5,726 bases of DNA. It comes from Anaerolineaceae bacterium (GTDB lineage Bacteria > Chloroflexota > Anaerolineae > 4572-78). Of this stretch, positions 1 to 5,573 are shown piece after piece. Location of the stretch: contig JANTHQ010000149.1 in assembly GCA_024762375.1 (NCBI GenBank), forward strand, positions 1 to 5,726, in the 5' to 3' direction. The position numbers were made by a program, and so were the translations under genes. The notes below the pieces were generated by a model. That model was given only the letters and a program-made list of their open reading frames with translations, was not told the origin of the DNA and ran no database searches. Position 1 is the first letter of the stretch. Each line of letters begins with the position of its first letter.

Positions 1-423
1 ATGCTCATTTCCGTACCGACGGTCAAACAGGATGCGCCGCTGGCAGAAGTGGTAGATTTGCTGCTGGGAACATCACAGCGGCGAGTGGTTGTGGTTGATG
101 ACGAGCGGCGAGTCGTCGGCATCATCACTGATGGCGATTTACTCACCCGCGCCACCGAAGCGGAACGGAGCACAGTGCTGCAAGCACTCTCAAACCGATT
201 AAAGCCGAGCGCGCACAATAAAGTGCAATTGGAGCATCGCACCGCGAAAGAAGTGATGACGCCCGACCCCATCACCGTGCAAAAATACGCCCCACTCACC
301 GAAGCGTTGAAACTGCTGCTGGAGCATCAAATCAAACGCTTGCCGGTGGTCGATGCAGATGGGCGGCTGGTCGGGCTGGTGGGGCGTGCCGGTGTGCTCT
401 TGGCACTCAGTGAACAGCACTGA
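1..423 (+). CDS. CBS-domain-pair protein, probably the C-terminal part of a longer gene
   Basis: Two CBS motifs are visible in tandem. The first spans about residues 1-52, with a hydrophobic RRVVVVDD strand and VVGIITDGDLL. The second spans about residues 80-136, with TAKEVMTPDPITV, KRLPVVDADGRLVGLV and a closing helix. A CBS pair (Bateman module) usually binds an adenine nucleotide and regulates an attached or partner protein, so on its own it would be a cytosolic sensor; the ligand here cannot be told. The frame is open from the first base. The first ATG falls where CBS domains normally carry an internal conserved Met (V-x-D-V-M), so the true start is probably upstream of the window. Fusion to an N-terminal DUF190 or transport domain is possible but unseen. 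The gene ends at a TGA and converges with the next minus-strand gene, 82 nt away. Confidence 0.85.
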   Translation: MLISVPTVKQDAPLAEVVDLLLGTSQRRVVVVDDERRVVGIITDGDLLTRATEAERSTVLQALSNRLKPSAHNKVQLEHRTAKEVMTPDPITVQKYAPLTEALKLLLEHQIKRLPVVDADGRLVGLVGRAGVLLALSEQH

Positions 424-441
424 CGGGTAGATAAATAAACA

Positions 442-479
442 ACACGCGGATGACACGGAAATAACAGATTTTCACAGAT
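442..479. repeat. Degenerate ACAGAT-type phased spacer repeat
   Basis: In the 82-nt spacer between two convergent genes, related words start at 442 (ACACGCGGAT), 453 (ACACGGAA), 464 (ACAGAT) and 474 (ACAGAT), a spacing of about 10-11 nt. The words resemble those of the palindrome at 1053-1119, so this looks like a decayed member of the same spacer repeat family. No coding potential, promoter or clear terminator was seen here. Confidence 0.4.
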
Positions 480-505
480 AAGGCTAAACATCAGTGGGAA
501 TCAGT

Positions 506-997
506 TCAATCTGTGCCGCCTGCGTGCTGTTCTTTTTTGCGCCGAAAATAGTGAAAATCGCAGTATGGCGCACCCTCCATAATTGTCTGCGTGCGCCGAA
601 ATTCGATGCGGTCGGAAAAACCTTCCACCAGCGCAGCATCGCGATTGCAACTGAGGATAAATCCCAATTCCGCCAGCCCCAATTCACGATACATTTCCGC
701 ATACGCGCAGCGCGTCACGTTGAAACGGTATTCGTCGTCCGTCAGTGTGACAACCTCCATATCGAGTGTGCCGCCGCGCAGCCACGGCTCCCACGTTTCG
801 GCAAAAGTGATGAGTGAATCATTGTTGTTGACTACACGCAATTCCGCGCCCTTCTCTCGCGCCAGCTCCACAATTACCGCCGTGAGCAGTTCACGGGCTT
901 TCTCCGCGCCGAGTTCGCCTTCCAGCGCAGGCAGCAGGGCTTTGATGAGATTGGCTTCAATCCGCCGCTGCTCGATAATGGGGATAGATTCGTCCAT
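506..997 (-). CDS. L-2-amino-thiazoline-4-carboxylic acid (ATC) hydrolase-like protein
   Basis: The 163-residue protein resembles the ATC hydrolase family (Pfam ATC_hydrolase). Its founding members open the ring of L-2-amino-delta2-thiazoline-4-carboxylate to S- or N-carbamoyl-cysteine on the way to L-cysteine in pseudomonads. The diagnostic C-terminal half is present: a Cys-containing block with CAYAEMYRELGL (C97), then GFILSCNRD (C117), then RTQTIMEGAPYCDFHY (C146, H149). The N-terminal 60 residues look helical, with no signal peptide or membrane segment. The ATG at 997 is supported by a strong GGAGG (plus-strand 1004-1008) six bases upstream. The gene lies downstream of lysK on the same strand, but 133 nt and a palindrome separate them, so co-transcription is uncertain. 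Most family members are untested and the real substrate may differ from ATC. Confidence 0.75.
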   Translation of the reverse strand: MDESIPIIEQRRIEANLIKALLPALEGELGAEKARELLTAVIVELAREKGAELRVVNNNDSLITFAETWEPWLRGGTLDMEVVTLTDDEYRFNVTRCAYAEMYRELGLAELGFILSCNRDAALVEGFSDRIEFRRTQTIMEGAPYCDFHYFRRKKEQHAGGTD

Positions 998-1052
998 TTT
1001 TTGCCTCCGTCAAAAGTAATGGCACACAGCCGGTTCGGGTAAAGTTTTTTAA

Positions 1053-1119
1053 TCCACAGATTTACACAGATGAACACTGATTTTTTACTTTTTTGCGAAT
1101 ATCTGTGTCCATCTGTGGA
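1053..1119. repeat. Imperfect palindrome with 10-bp-phased ACAGAT words
   Basis: The left arm TCCACAGATTTACACAGAT (1053-1071) pairs with the right arm ATCTGTGTCCATCTGTGGA (1101-1119) at 17 of 19 positions, around a 29-nt A/T-rich loop. ACAGAT words begin at 1056 and 1066, with the variant ACTGAT at 1076, exactly 10 bp apart; their complements ATCTGT start at 1101 and 1111. Similar 'CACAGATTACACAGAT' spacer repeats are familiar from many uncultured-bacterium genomes (from memory). It fills the lysK to ATC-hydrolase gap and could fold in a read-through transcript. On the minus strand it is not followed by a U-run, so it is not a standard terminator for lysK. Confidence 0.7.
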
Positions 1120-1130
1120 CTATTTTTACC

Positions 1131-2198
1131 TTACTTCATCAACGTTTCCAGCGCGGTTTTCAGCACGTCAATCGCGCGCAGATATTCATCCAAATCGACA
1201 TGCTCATCCGGCGTGTGGTCGAGTGCGGAATCGCCGGGGCCATACGCCAAAATGGGACAGCCCCACACCGGCGCGACGACATTCATATCAGAGGTGCCGG
1301 TTTTGACCACGAAACGCGGCTTTTCCCCCGCCGCGCGAATGGCACGCAGAAAGGCACGCACCAGCGATGTCGATTTTTCGGCGCGGTGGGCGAATTCGTG
1401 CCCCGAAAATTGCAGGTCGGTTTCGGCGGGGAATGATGCCGCCAGCGCACGCAAATCGGTTTCCAGCGCGTGCGGGTCAATATCCACCGGCAGCCGAAAA
1501 CCGATGGTCATTTCCACCGTGCCGAACGCGCCCACATCGTTGCTGTTGATGGCCCGCAGCGACGGGTCGAGCCGGTTGAACGCGCCGGTGCGCCCGTCGT
1601 TCACCCGTTCGCAATGCGCGGCGACGGCCTGCCAGAATTGCACCCCCTGCTCGGCGGGCAATATCCCCTGCCCCGCCGAATGGGAAAACGGCACGCGCAG
1701 GGTGGCGTGCAGCAGCAATCGCCCTTTGTAACCGAGCGTGATGCGATTCCAGCGGCTTGGCTCGCCGATGATACAGAATTTCGGCGCGTGATTTTCGCGC
1801 ATTTTCAGCATATGCCGCGCCCCTTTGCTGGTGGCGGCTTCCTCTTCCACCGCACCGACCACCGTCAGCCGCCAACCGGCGGGCGGCTCAACCTGCGAGA
1901 CGGCGGCGGCGAAAGTCGCCAGCGGCCCTTTGGCGTCCACGCTACCGCGCCCAAAAAGCAGATCGCCTTCGCGGCGCACAGGCGGATTGCCCGGAAATGT
2001 GTCGATATGCCCCAGCAGGATGATTTCGTTTTCGCCGTCGCCCCGCGTGCCGACGGCGTTTCCGGCGGCGTCCACTTTCGCGCGGAAACCGTTTTCCGCC
2101 ATCCAACCAACCAAAAATTCCGAGGCAGCGCGTTCTTCCCGCGACGGGCTGGGAATTTCAACCAGATTTTCCAACAATTTGATAAATTTTGCTTTCAT
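1131..2198 (-). CDS. lysK: [LysW]-lysine hydrolase (M20 metallopeptidase family)
   Basis: This cytosolic zinc-type hydrolase performs the last step of carrier-protein lysine synthesis, cleaving lysine from the C-terminal glutamate of LysW. The 355 residues match the usual family length. M20 metal-site residues are all visible: H64 and catalytic D66 in GHIDT, bridging D89 in GSVDAKG, base and ligand E119/E120 in the VEEEA run, E146 in IGEPS and H328 in LDHTPDEH. VGAVEEE and DAKGPLA are closer to LysK than to ArgE or DapE as I recall them. The ATG at 2198 is preceded by AGGTG (plus-strand 2204-2208) at five bases. Its 80-nt upstream region is shared with divergent tpx, and the lysK Shine-Dalgarno overlaps the tpx -35 box. 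lysJ is the next lys gene upstream but is separated by tpx, so lysK probably has its own promoter; I could not identify a convincing one. Confidence 0.9.
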   Translation of the reverse strand: MKAKFIKLLENLVEIPSPSREERAASEFLVGWMAENGFRAKVDAAGNAVGTRGDGENEIILLGHIDTFPGNPPVRREGDLLFGRGSVDAKGPLATFAAAVSQVEPPAGWRLTVVGAVEEEAATSKGARHMLKMRENHAPKFCIIGEPSRWNRITLGYKGRLLLHATLRVPFSHSAGQGILPAEQGVQFWQAVAAHCERVNDGRTGAFNRLDPSLRAINSNDVGAFGTVEMTIGFRLPVDIDPHALETDLRALAASFPAETDLQFSGHEFAHRAEKSTSLVRAFLRAIRAAGEKPRFVVKTGTSDMNVVAPVWGCPILAYGPGDSALDHTPDEHVDLDEYLRAIDVLKTALETLMK

Positions 2199-2200
2199 AT

Positions 2201-2228
2201 TTGCACCTGGCGGCTGACCGCCTATAAT
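2201..2228 (+). promoter_or_regulatory. Sigma70-type promoter of tpx with an inverted repeat in the spacer
   Basis: A -35-like TTGCAC (2201-2206) and a perfect -10 TATAAT (2223-2228) are separated by 16 nt, placing the transcript start near 2235 and giving tpx a leader of about 44 nt. The spacer carries the perfect inverted repeat GGCGG-CTGA-CCGCC (2209-2222), directly abutting the -10 box. This could be an operator or just a small hairpin. The -35 box overlaps the Shine-Dalgarno of divergent lysK. Confidence 0.7.
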
Positions 2229-2267
2229 TCTTTGCGGGTAAAAATCAAACTGTAAACAATCCGCAAA

Positions 2268-2272
2268 AGGAG
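2268..2272 (+). promoter_or_regulatory. Ribosome binding site of tpx
   Basis: AGGAG ends six bases before the ATG at 2279. It fixes the tpx start and, with the promoter upstream, suggests strong expression. Confidence 0.85.
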
Positions 2273-2278
2273 ATAAAA

Positions 2279-2800
2279 ATGACGAAAGAGACTTTGGGTG
2301 GTGTCACCCTGAAAGGTAACCCGCTAACCGTTATCGGCGAGCGGCTGAAAGTTGGCGACAAAGCACCGAATTTCAAACTGGTGGCAAACGATTTGTCCAC
2401 TGTGACGTTGGATGACAGCGCGGGCAAAGTGCGGCTCATCAGCGTGATGCCCAACCTGAGCACCGGCATTTGCGATGCCCAAACACGCCGGTTCAACGAA
2501 GAAGCCGCTAAACTCGGTGACGATGTGGTGGCACTGGCAGTCAGTTCCGAACACCCGTGGAACCAGAAAAACTGGTGCGCCGCCGCAGGTATCGACCGCA
2601 TTCAAGTGCTGTCTGACCATATGGATATGAATTTCGGCACGGCGTATGGCACACACGTGAAAGAATTGCGGCTGGAACAGCGCAGTGTGTTCGTGATTGA
2701 CCGTGACGGGATTGTCCGTTACGTGGAATATGTGCCGGAAATTGCTCAACATCCCGATTATGATGCCGCCATCGCTGCGGTGAAAGAAGTTTTGGGATAA
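2279..2800 (+). CDS. tpx: Thiol peroxidase (Tpx-type 2-Cys peroxiredoxin)
   Basis: Tpx reduces hydrogen peroxide and organic hydroperoxides using thioredoxin as electron donor. At 173 residues it has the normal family length. The peroxidatic motif is TGIC, with C65 and its partner Thr at C-3 (T62), followed by the Tpx-typical DAQTRRFNE. The resolving cysteine is C100 in NWCAAAGI, on the helix-3 position that defines the Tpx class. A conserved Arg before the SVFVID strand (R135) completes the active site. No signal peptide is seen, so it should be cytosolic. It has its own promoter and ribosome binding site, and lies in opposite orientation between lysK and lysJ. Its stop is only 48 nt from the convergent lysJ stop. 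It has no known link to lysine synthesis and is most likely an inserted or rearranged neighbour. Confidence 0.95.
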   Translation: MTKETLGGVTLKGNPLTVIGERLKVGDKAPNFKLVANDLSTVTLDDSAGKVRLISVMPNLSTGICDAQTRRFNEEAAKLGDDVVALAVSSEHPWNQKNWCAAAGIDRIQVLSDHMDMNFGTAYGTHVKELRLEQRSVFVIDRDGIVRYVEYVPEIAQHPDYDAAIAAVKEVLG

Positions 2801-2803
2801 GTT

Positions 2804-2848
2804 CTCCCCTCTCCCTCCCCCTTTCAGGGGGGAGGGCTGGGGAGGGGG
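2804..2848. repeat. C/G-rich hairpin between convergent tpx and lysJ, with a G-quadruplex-like arm
   Basis: Bases 2813-2821 (CCCTCCCCC) pair perfectly with 2828-2836 around a TTTCAG loop, and 2804-2809 (CTCCCC) pair with 2839-2844 outside a small internal loop, giving 15 pairs. The right arm on the plus strand has four G-runs (2827-2832, 2834-2836, 2839-2842, 2844-2848) separated by one to two bases, a canonical G-quadruplex pattern. The element starts three bases after the tpx stop codon and directly abuts that of lysJ. It could block transcription from both sides, but neither side carries a U-tract, so it is not a textbook intrinsic terminator. Similar C/G-rich elements are known as REP-like dispersed repeats in several phyla. 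Confidence 0.65.
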
Positions 2849-4030
2849 TTATCCGCCCAGCACCCCGCGAATCTTCTCCACCACCGTTTGCAAATCTTCC
2901 TCTGAAATGACCAACGGCGGCAACAACCGTAGCACGGTTGGTCCGGCGGGGAGCGCCCAGATGCCTTCATCTGCCAGCGCTTTCAACACCGGCGTGACCC
3001 GCCCGCGTAATTGCACGCCGACCATCAACCCAAGCCCGCGCACTTCGCGGATTTGCGGCGAATCAATCGCTCGCAGTTCCGTCATCAGCCAATCCCCCAG
3101 CCGAGCCGCGCGCTGCGGCAGTTTTTCATCCCGCATAACCTGCAAAACCGCCCGGCTGGCGGCGCACGCCAGCGGATTCCCGGCGAAGGTGCTGCCGTGA
3201 ATGCCCGCGTCCAGCGTCCCCAGCGAATCGCGCCACACCGCCGCGCCCATCGGAATGCCGCCGCCCAAGCCTTTTCCCAGCGTGATGATGTCCGGCAGAA
3301 TCGGCAAGTGTTCGGTGGCGAACAGTTTGCCCGTGCGCCCCATTCCGGTTTGAATTTCATCAAAAATCAGCAGTGCGCCACGCTCATCGCACAGACGGCG
3401 CACGCCCGCGAAATAATCGGGGTCGCCGGGGTACACGCCCCCTTCGCCCTGCACCACTTCCAAAATCACGGCGGCGGTTTTGTCCGAAATGACGGCTTCC
3501 ATTTCCGCCAAATCGTTGAACGTCACGTGCCGAAAATCGGGCACTAGCGGGGCAAACGGTTCGCGGTATTTTTTGTTCCAAGTCGCGCTCAACGCGCCGA
3601 ATGTTCGCCCGTGAAACCCGCGTTTCGCGGCGATGATTTCGGTTCTGCCCGTGAAAAACCGTGCCGCTTTCAGGGCGGCTTCCACCGCTTCCGCGCCGGA
3701 ATTGGCGGGCTGAATGCGCGACAAATCGCCGGGCAGCGCCGTCGACAGTTCCGCCATCCACAGCGCGCGTTGGTCGTTGAATGCACCTTCGTGTGTGGCG
3801 ACAAATGTCGCCGCCTGCCGCTGAATCGCCGCGGTTACAGTTGGATGGCTGTGCCCGACATTCGCCCAACCGTGCGCCGCCGCGCAGTCGATGAATTCGC
3901 GCCCGTCATCCGTCCACAACCGCGCCCCCTGCGCCCGCACCAGCGTGAAGGGTCGCCGGGGCACTGCGCCGGAAAAATGGGCTTTTTCCATTTCAGAGAA
4001 ATTATTTAGTGGGGAAGATATTGTCGTCAT
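2849..4030 (-). CDS. lysJ: [LysW]-aminoadipate semialdehyde aminotransferase (class-III PLP enzyme)
   Basis: LysJ converts LysW-bound alpha-aminoadipate semialdehyde to LysW-lysine, with glutamate as amino donor and PLP as cofactor. The 393 residues carry the class-III hallmarks in order: NSGAEAVEAA (110-119, phosphate site), RGFHGRT (137-143), VQGEGGV (193-199), FDEIQTGMGRTG (223-234, D224 on the PLP ring nitrogen), TLGKGLGGG (K253, Schiff-base lysine), HGSTFAGNPL (278-287) and VLRLLPPL (R368). Over these blocks it follows Thermus LysJ closely, including QTGMGRTGK and GLGLMVG; neighbours LysZ and LysK favour lysJ over argD. The first ATG at 4030 lies inside the 3' end of the upstream toxin-like gene (29-nt overlap). 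M14 (ATG at 3991) is an alternative just after that gene's stop. Neither has a strong Shine-Dalgarno; I keep the longer form because family members usually have a short leader before the equivalent of EKAHFSG. Confidence 0.9.
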   Translation of the reverse strand: MTTISSPLNNFSEMEKAHFSGAVPRRPFTLVRAQGARLWTDDGREFIDCAAAHGWANVGHSHPTVTAAIQRQAATFVATHEGAFNDQRALWMAELSTALPGDLSRIQPANSGAEAVEAALKAARFFTGRTEIIAAKRGFHGRTFGALSATWNKKYREPFAPLVPDFRHVTFNDLAEMEAVISDKTAAVILEVVQGEGGVYPGDPDYFAGVRRLCDERGALLIFDEIQTGMGRTGKLFATEHLPILPDIITLGKGLGGGIPMGAAVWRDSLGTLDAGIHGSTFAGNPLACAASRAVLQVMRDEKLPQRAARLGDWLMTELRAIDSPQIREVRGLGLMVGVQLRGRVTPVLKALADEGIWALPAGPTVLRLLPPLVISEEDLQTVVEKIRGVLGG

Positions 4031-4394
4031 TCAGTTTTTCCAAAATATCGAGAATAGTAACCGGTACGTGCGGTAAAATTTTCCCATCGCCGGAGTGGAG
4101 ATGGTGCGGATGCGTTTCAATTTCGGGATGATGGGGAGCATTGTCCCAACGAAAGCGCAGATTACCAGCGACATCTTGCCATTGAAAACTATATTTCGTA
4201 ACGATGGGCACACCGGCATCAATACTGAACCGCTGAAATACCTCGAGTAAATCACCGTTTCGCAACGACAGACGATAGCGAAATAGCCCCAACGTCCCTT
4301 GGTGCTCTTCTCGTGCAACGACAATTTTGACAATTGCCGGATGAACGATGATTAGCGAACGAACAAACGCCAGATAATCAGCCGCATTTTTCAT
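4002..4394 (-). CDS. TumE/DUF6516-like protein, probable toxin of a toxin-antitoxin pair
   Basis: The 130-residue protein resembles what public databases call 'toxin-antitoxin system TumE family' (DUF6516), recognised from memory. The signature is the His-rich block RWDNAPHHPEI (82-92) followed by THPHHLHSGDG (94-104), preceded by a beta-rich core with a YSFQWQD strand (69-75). The many histidines (H88, H89, H95, H97, H98, H100) suggest a catalytic or metal-binding centre, but the mechanism is not established here. Its start overlaps the stop of the partner gene as ATGA (4391-4394), which suggests translational coupling; it has no strong Shine-Dalgarno of its own. Its last 29 bases overlap the lysJ start in another frame. 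GC in the sampled lines is about 42-48 %, against 62-65 % in sampled lysZ and lysJ lines, which suggests acquisition from elsewhere. Which gene is toxin and which is antitoxin is inferred from family naming only. Confidence 0.65.
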   Translation of the reverse strand: MKNAADYLAFVRSLIIVHPAIVKIVVAREEHQGTLGLFRYRLSLRNGDLLEVFQRFSIDAGVPIVTKYSFQWQDVAGNLRFRWDNAPHHPEIETHPHHLHSGDGKILPHVPVTILDILEKLNDDNIFPTK

Positions 4395-4690
4395 TCCAGT
4401 GCATCCAATTGTTCAATTTTTTGCTGAATATCGCGCCGCAATTCAATGATGCCTGCCCACTCGAAAAAATCCATCGCATCGCCCAACTCGCCGGCTTCAA
4501 ATTTGGCGTAAAATTCATCGGACAGCATACCATACCGAGATTCAAACGCTTGCAAATCCGCATCGAATTTATCCAGTTTCAATTGATACTGCGCCCGGGT
4601 AACATCCAGCAATTTATCGAGTGTTTGGTTCAGCGCGTCATCTTCAGTTATAATTTTTTGCAGAATATCTAATTTTTCCGAAACAGTCAT
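4391..4690 (-). CDS. Small helical partner of the TumE-like gene, probable antitoxin
   Basis: The 99-residue protein has no recognised enzyme motif. It is largely alpha-helical and charged: a Leu-rich N-terminal half (TLDKLLDV, QLKLDKFDADLQAFE), a central YGMLSDEFYAKFEAGELGD block (53-71), a DFFEWAG block (74-80) and a coiled-coil-like C-terminus (RDIQQKIEQLDALE). Short proteins with an EFYxKFExGELGD-type block next to DUF6516 genes are familiar to me, so the role of antitoxin is inferred from pairing. The ATG at 4690 is chosen because GAGG sits seven bases upstream; the in-frame GTG codons at 4696 and 4693 would fall too close to it. It starts 25 nt after the lysZ stop and overlaps the toxin-like gene by 4 nt. 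Base composition is low, about 35-52 % GC in sampled lines. No DNA-binding domain is evident, so autoregulation is not predicted. Confidence 0.65.
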   Translation of the reverse strand: MTVSEKLDILQKIITEDDALNQTLDKLLDVTRAQYQLKLDKFDADLQAFESRYGMLSDEFYAKFEAGELGDAMDFFEWAGIIELRRDIQQKIEQLDALE

Positions 4691-4697
4691 CACCACA

Positions 4698-4701
4698 CCT
4701 C
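4698..4701 (-). promoter_or_regulatory. Ribosome binding site deciding the start of the antitoxin-like gene
   Basis: GAGG (within GCGAGGTG) on the minus strand ends seven bases before the ATG at 4690. It rules against the in-frame GTG at 4696, which would almost touch it. Confidence 0.7.
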
Positions 4702-4715
4702 GCTTTGGGATATTG

Positions 4716-5519
4716 TTATTCTATCACAGTCCCTTCGCCATTTAAAGCACGCCGAACCGGGTTTTCCACCCGCCCATCGGCGAAAATGATGCGCGTCAAG
4801 CCACCCGCCAACGCTTCCTGCGCGCCCATCACTTTCTTTTTCATCCGGTCTTGCGCCACCGACATAAATTTGTCCAGCGATTGCGCCGGAATGCGGCGGA
4901 TGAGCGTGCTTTCATCGGGAAATTTTTCCAGCAAGCCCGGCACATTCGACAAAATGACCAGCGTGTCCGCGCCGAGTGCGATGGCGGTCGCCGCCGATGC
5001 GCGGTCGCCGTCCACGTTGATGGCTTCGCCGTCGTAACTGATGGCGGGCGGGGTAATGACCGGCACATATCCCGCCGACAGCAGCAGGTTCAGCAAATCG
5101 GTATTCACCCGCTCCACTTTGCCGGTGAAATCATCGCGCAGAACGCGCTTGCGTCCGTTTTGGATGATTTTGATGGCGGCTTTGCGCTTGCCTTCCCACA
5201 ATCGCCCATCCAGCCCGCTCAACCCGACGGCGTTCACCCCGCGCGATTGCAGTTTTTCCACCAGACCTTTGTTCATCTGCCCGCAATAAACCATTTCGAA
5301 AATCTCGATGGTGCGGCGGTCGGTCCGGCGGGACGAAAACCCGCTCACGCTGGTGACAAATTGCGGGGGATGTCCCAACTTTTCCGCCACCTCATTGGTC
5401 AGCGCCGAGCCGCCGTGCACCACCACCATTTTTTCGCCATTCTGCACCATTTCGGCGATATCATCTGCAATTAAATCGTAATTGATGCCGGTGCTGCCAC
5501 CGATTTTTAATACAAACAT
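4716..5519 (-). CDS. lysZ: [LysW]-aminoadipate kinase (amino acid kinase family)
   Basis: LysZ uses ATP to phosphorylate the side-chain carboxylate of LysW-bound alpha-aminoadipate. The 267-residue protein has the amino acid kinase fold signatures in order: KIGGSTGIN (K5, 5-13), VVHGGSALTNEVAEKLGHPP (33-52), RRTDRRTIEIFEMVYCGQMNK (64-84), GLSGLDGRL (99-107), INVDGDRAS (167-175), ILSNVPGLL (189-197), MKKKVMGA (226-233) and FADGRVENP (246-254). HGGSxxTN in place of the ArgB-type HGGGP, together with the EIFEMVYCG block, matches Thermus LysZ rather than acetylglutamate kinase. The start is ATG 5519 (MFVLKIGG). The frame stays open a further 23 codons upstream, but those codons only translate the tandem repeat. 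The ribosome binding site is weak (GAGA, 5524-5527, four bases away) and is itself part of a repeat unit. It is probably co-transcribed with lysY, whose stop is 87 nt upstream. Confidence 0.93.
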   Translation of the reverse strand: MFVLKIGGSTGINYDLIADDIAEMVQNGEKMVVVHGGSALTNEVAEKLGHPPQFVTSVSGFSSRRTDRRTIEIFEMVYCGQMNKGLVEKLQSRGVNAVGLSGLDGRLWEGKRKAAIKIIQNGRKRVLRDDFTGKVERVNTDLLNLLLSAGYVPVITPPAISYDGEAINVDGDRASAATAIALGADTLVILSNVPGLLEKFPDESTLIRRIPAQSLDKFMSVAQDRMKKKVMGAQEALAGGLTRIIFADGRVENPVRRALNGEGTVIE

Positions 5520-5520
5520 A

Positions 5521-5555
5521 GTTTCTCGTTTCAAGTTTCTCGTTTCAAGTTTCAA
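5521..5555. repeat. Heptamer tandem array of GTTTCTC / GTTTCAA units
   Basis: Five consecutive heptamers run GTTTCTC, GTTTCAA, GTTTCTC, GTTTCAA, GTTTCAA, so the first two 14-bp copies (5521-5534, 5535-5548) are identical. The array ends one base before the lysZ start codon, and the complement of its first unit supplies the weak lysZ Shine-Dalgarno. Such TTGAAAC-type spacer repeats occur elsewhere in Chloroflexota genomes (from memory). Confidence 0.8.
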
Positions 5556-5573
5556 AAAAGTTACAGGGTTGCA

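Noticed and set aside
1015..1043. Promoter for the ATC-hydrolase-like gene (TTTACC, 17 nt, ATTACT, minus strand)
   Set aside because: The -10 match is only three of six, and the transcript would start inside the Shine-Dalgarno.
1470..2255. Long open frame on the plus strand opposite lysK
   Set aside because: It is antisense to a clear M20 enzyme, has no recognisable domains, is Arg/Pro/Gly/His-rich as expected for a GC-rich shadow, and has no ribosome binding site.
2199..2278. Lysine riboswitch (L-box) or other leader control of lysK
   Set aside because: The 80-nt divergent region is far too short for the roughly 170-nt L-box, and its content is explained by the tpx promoter and ribosome binding site.
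2804..2848. Bidirectional intrinsic terminator
   Set aside because: The hairpin is good but no T-run follows it on either strand, so it is listed as a repeat or structured element.
4691..4696. GTG start codons for the antitoxin-like gene
   Set aside because: The GAGG would be one to four bases from the GTGs, too close, whereas the ATG at 4690 has ideal spacing.
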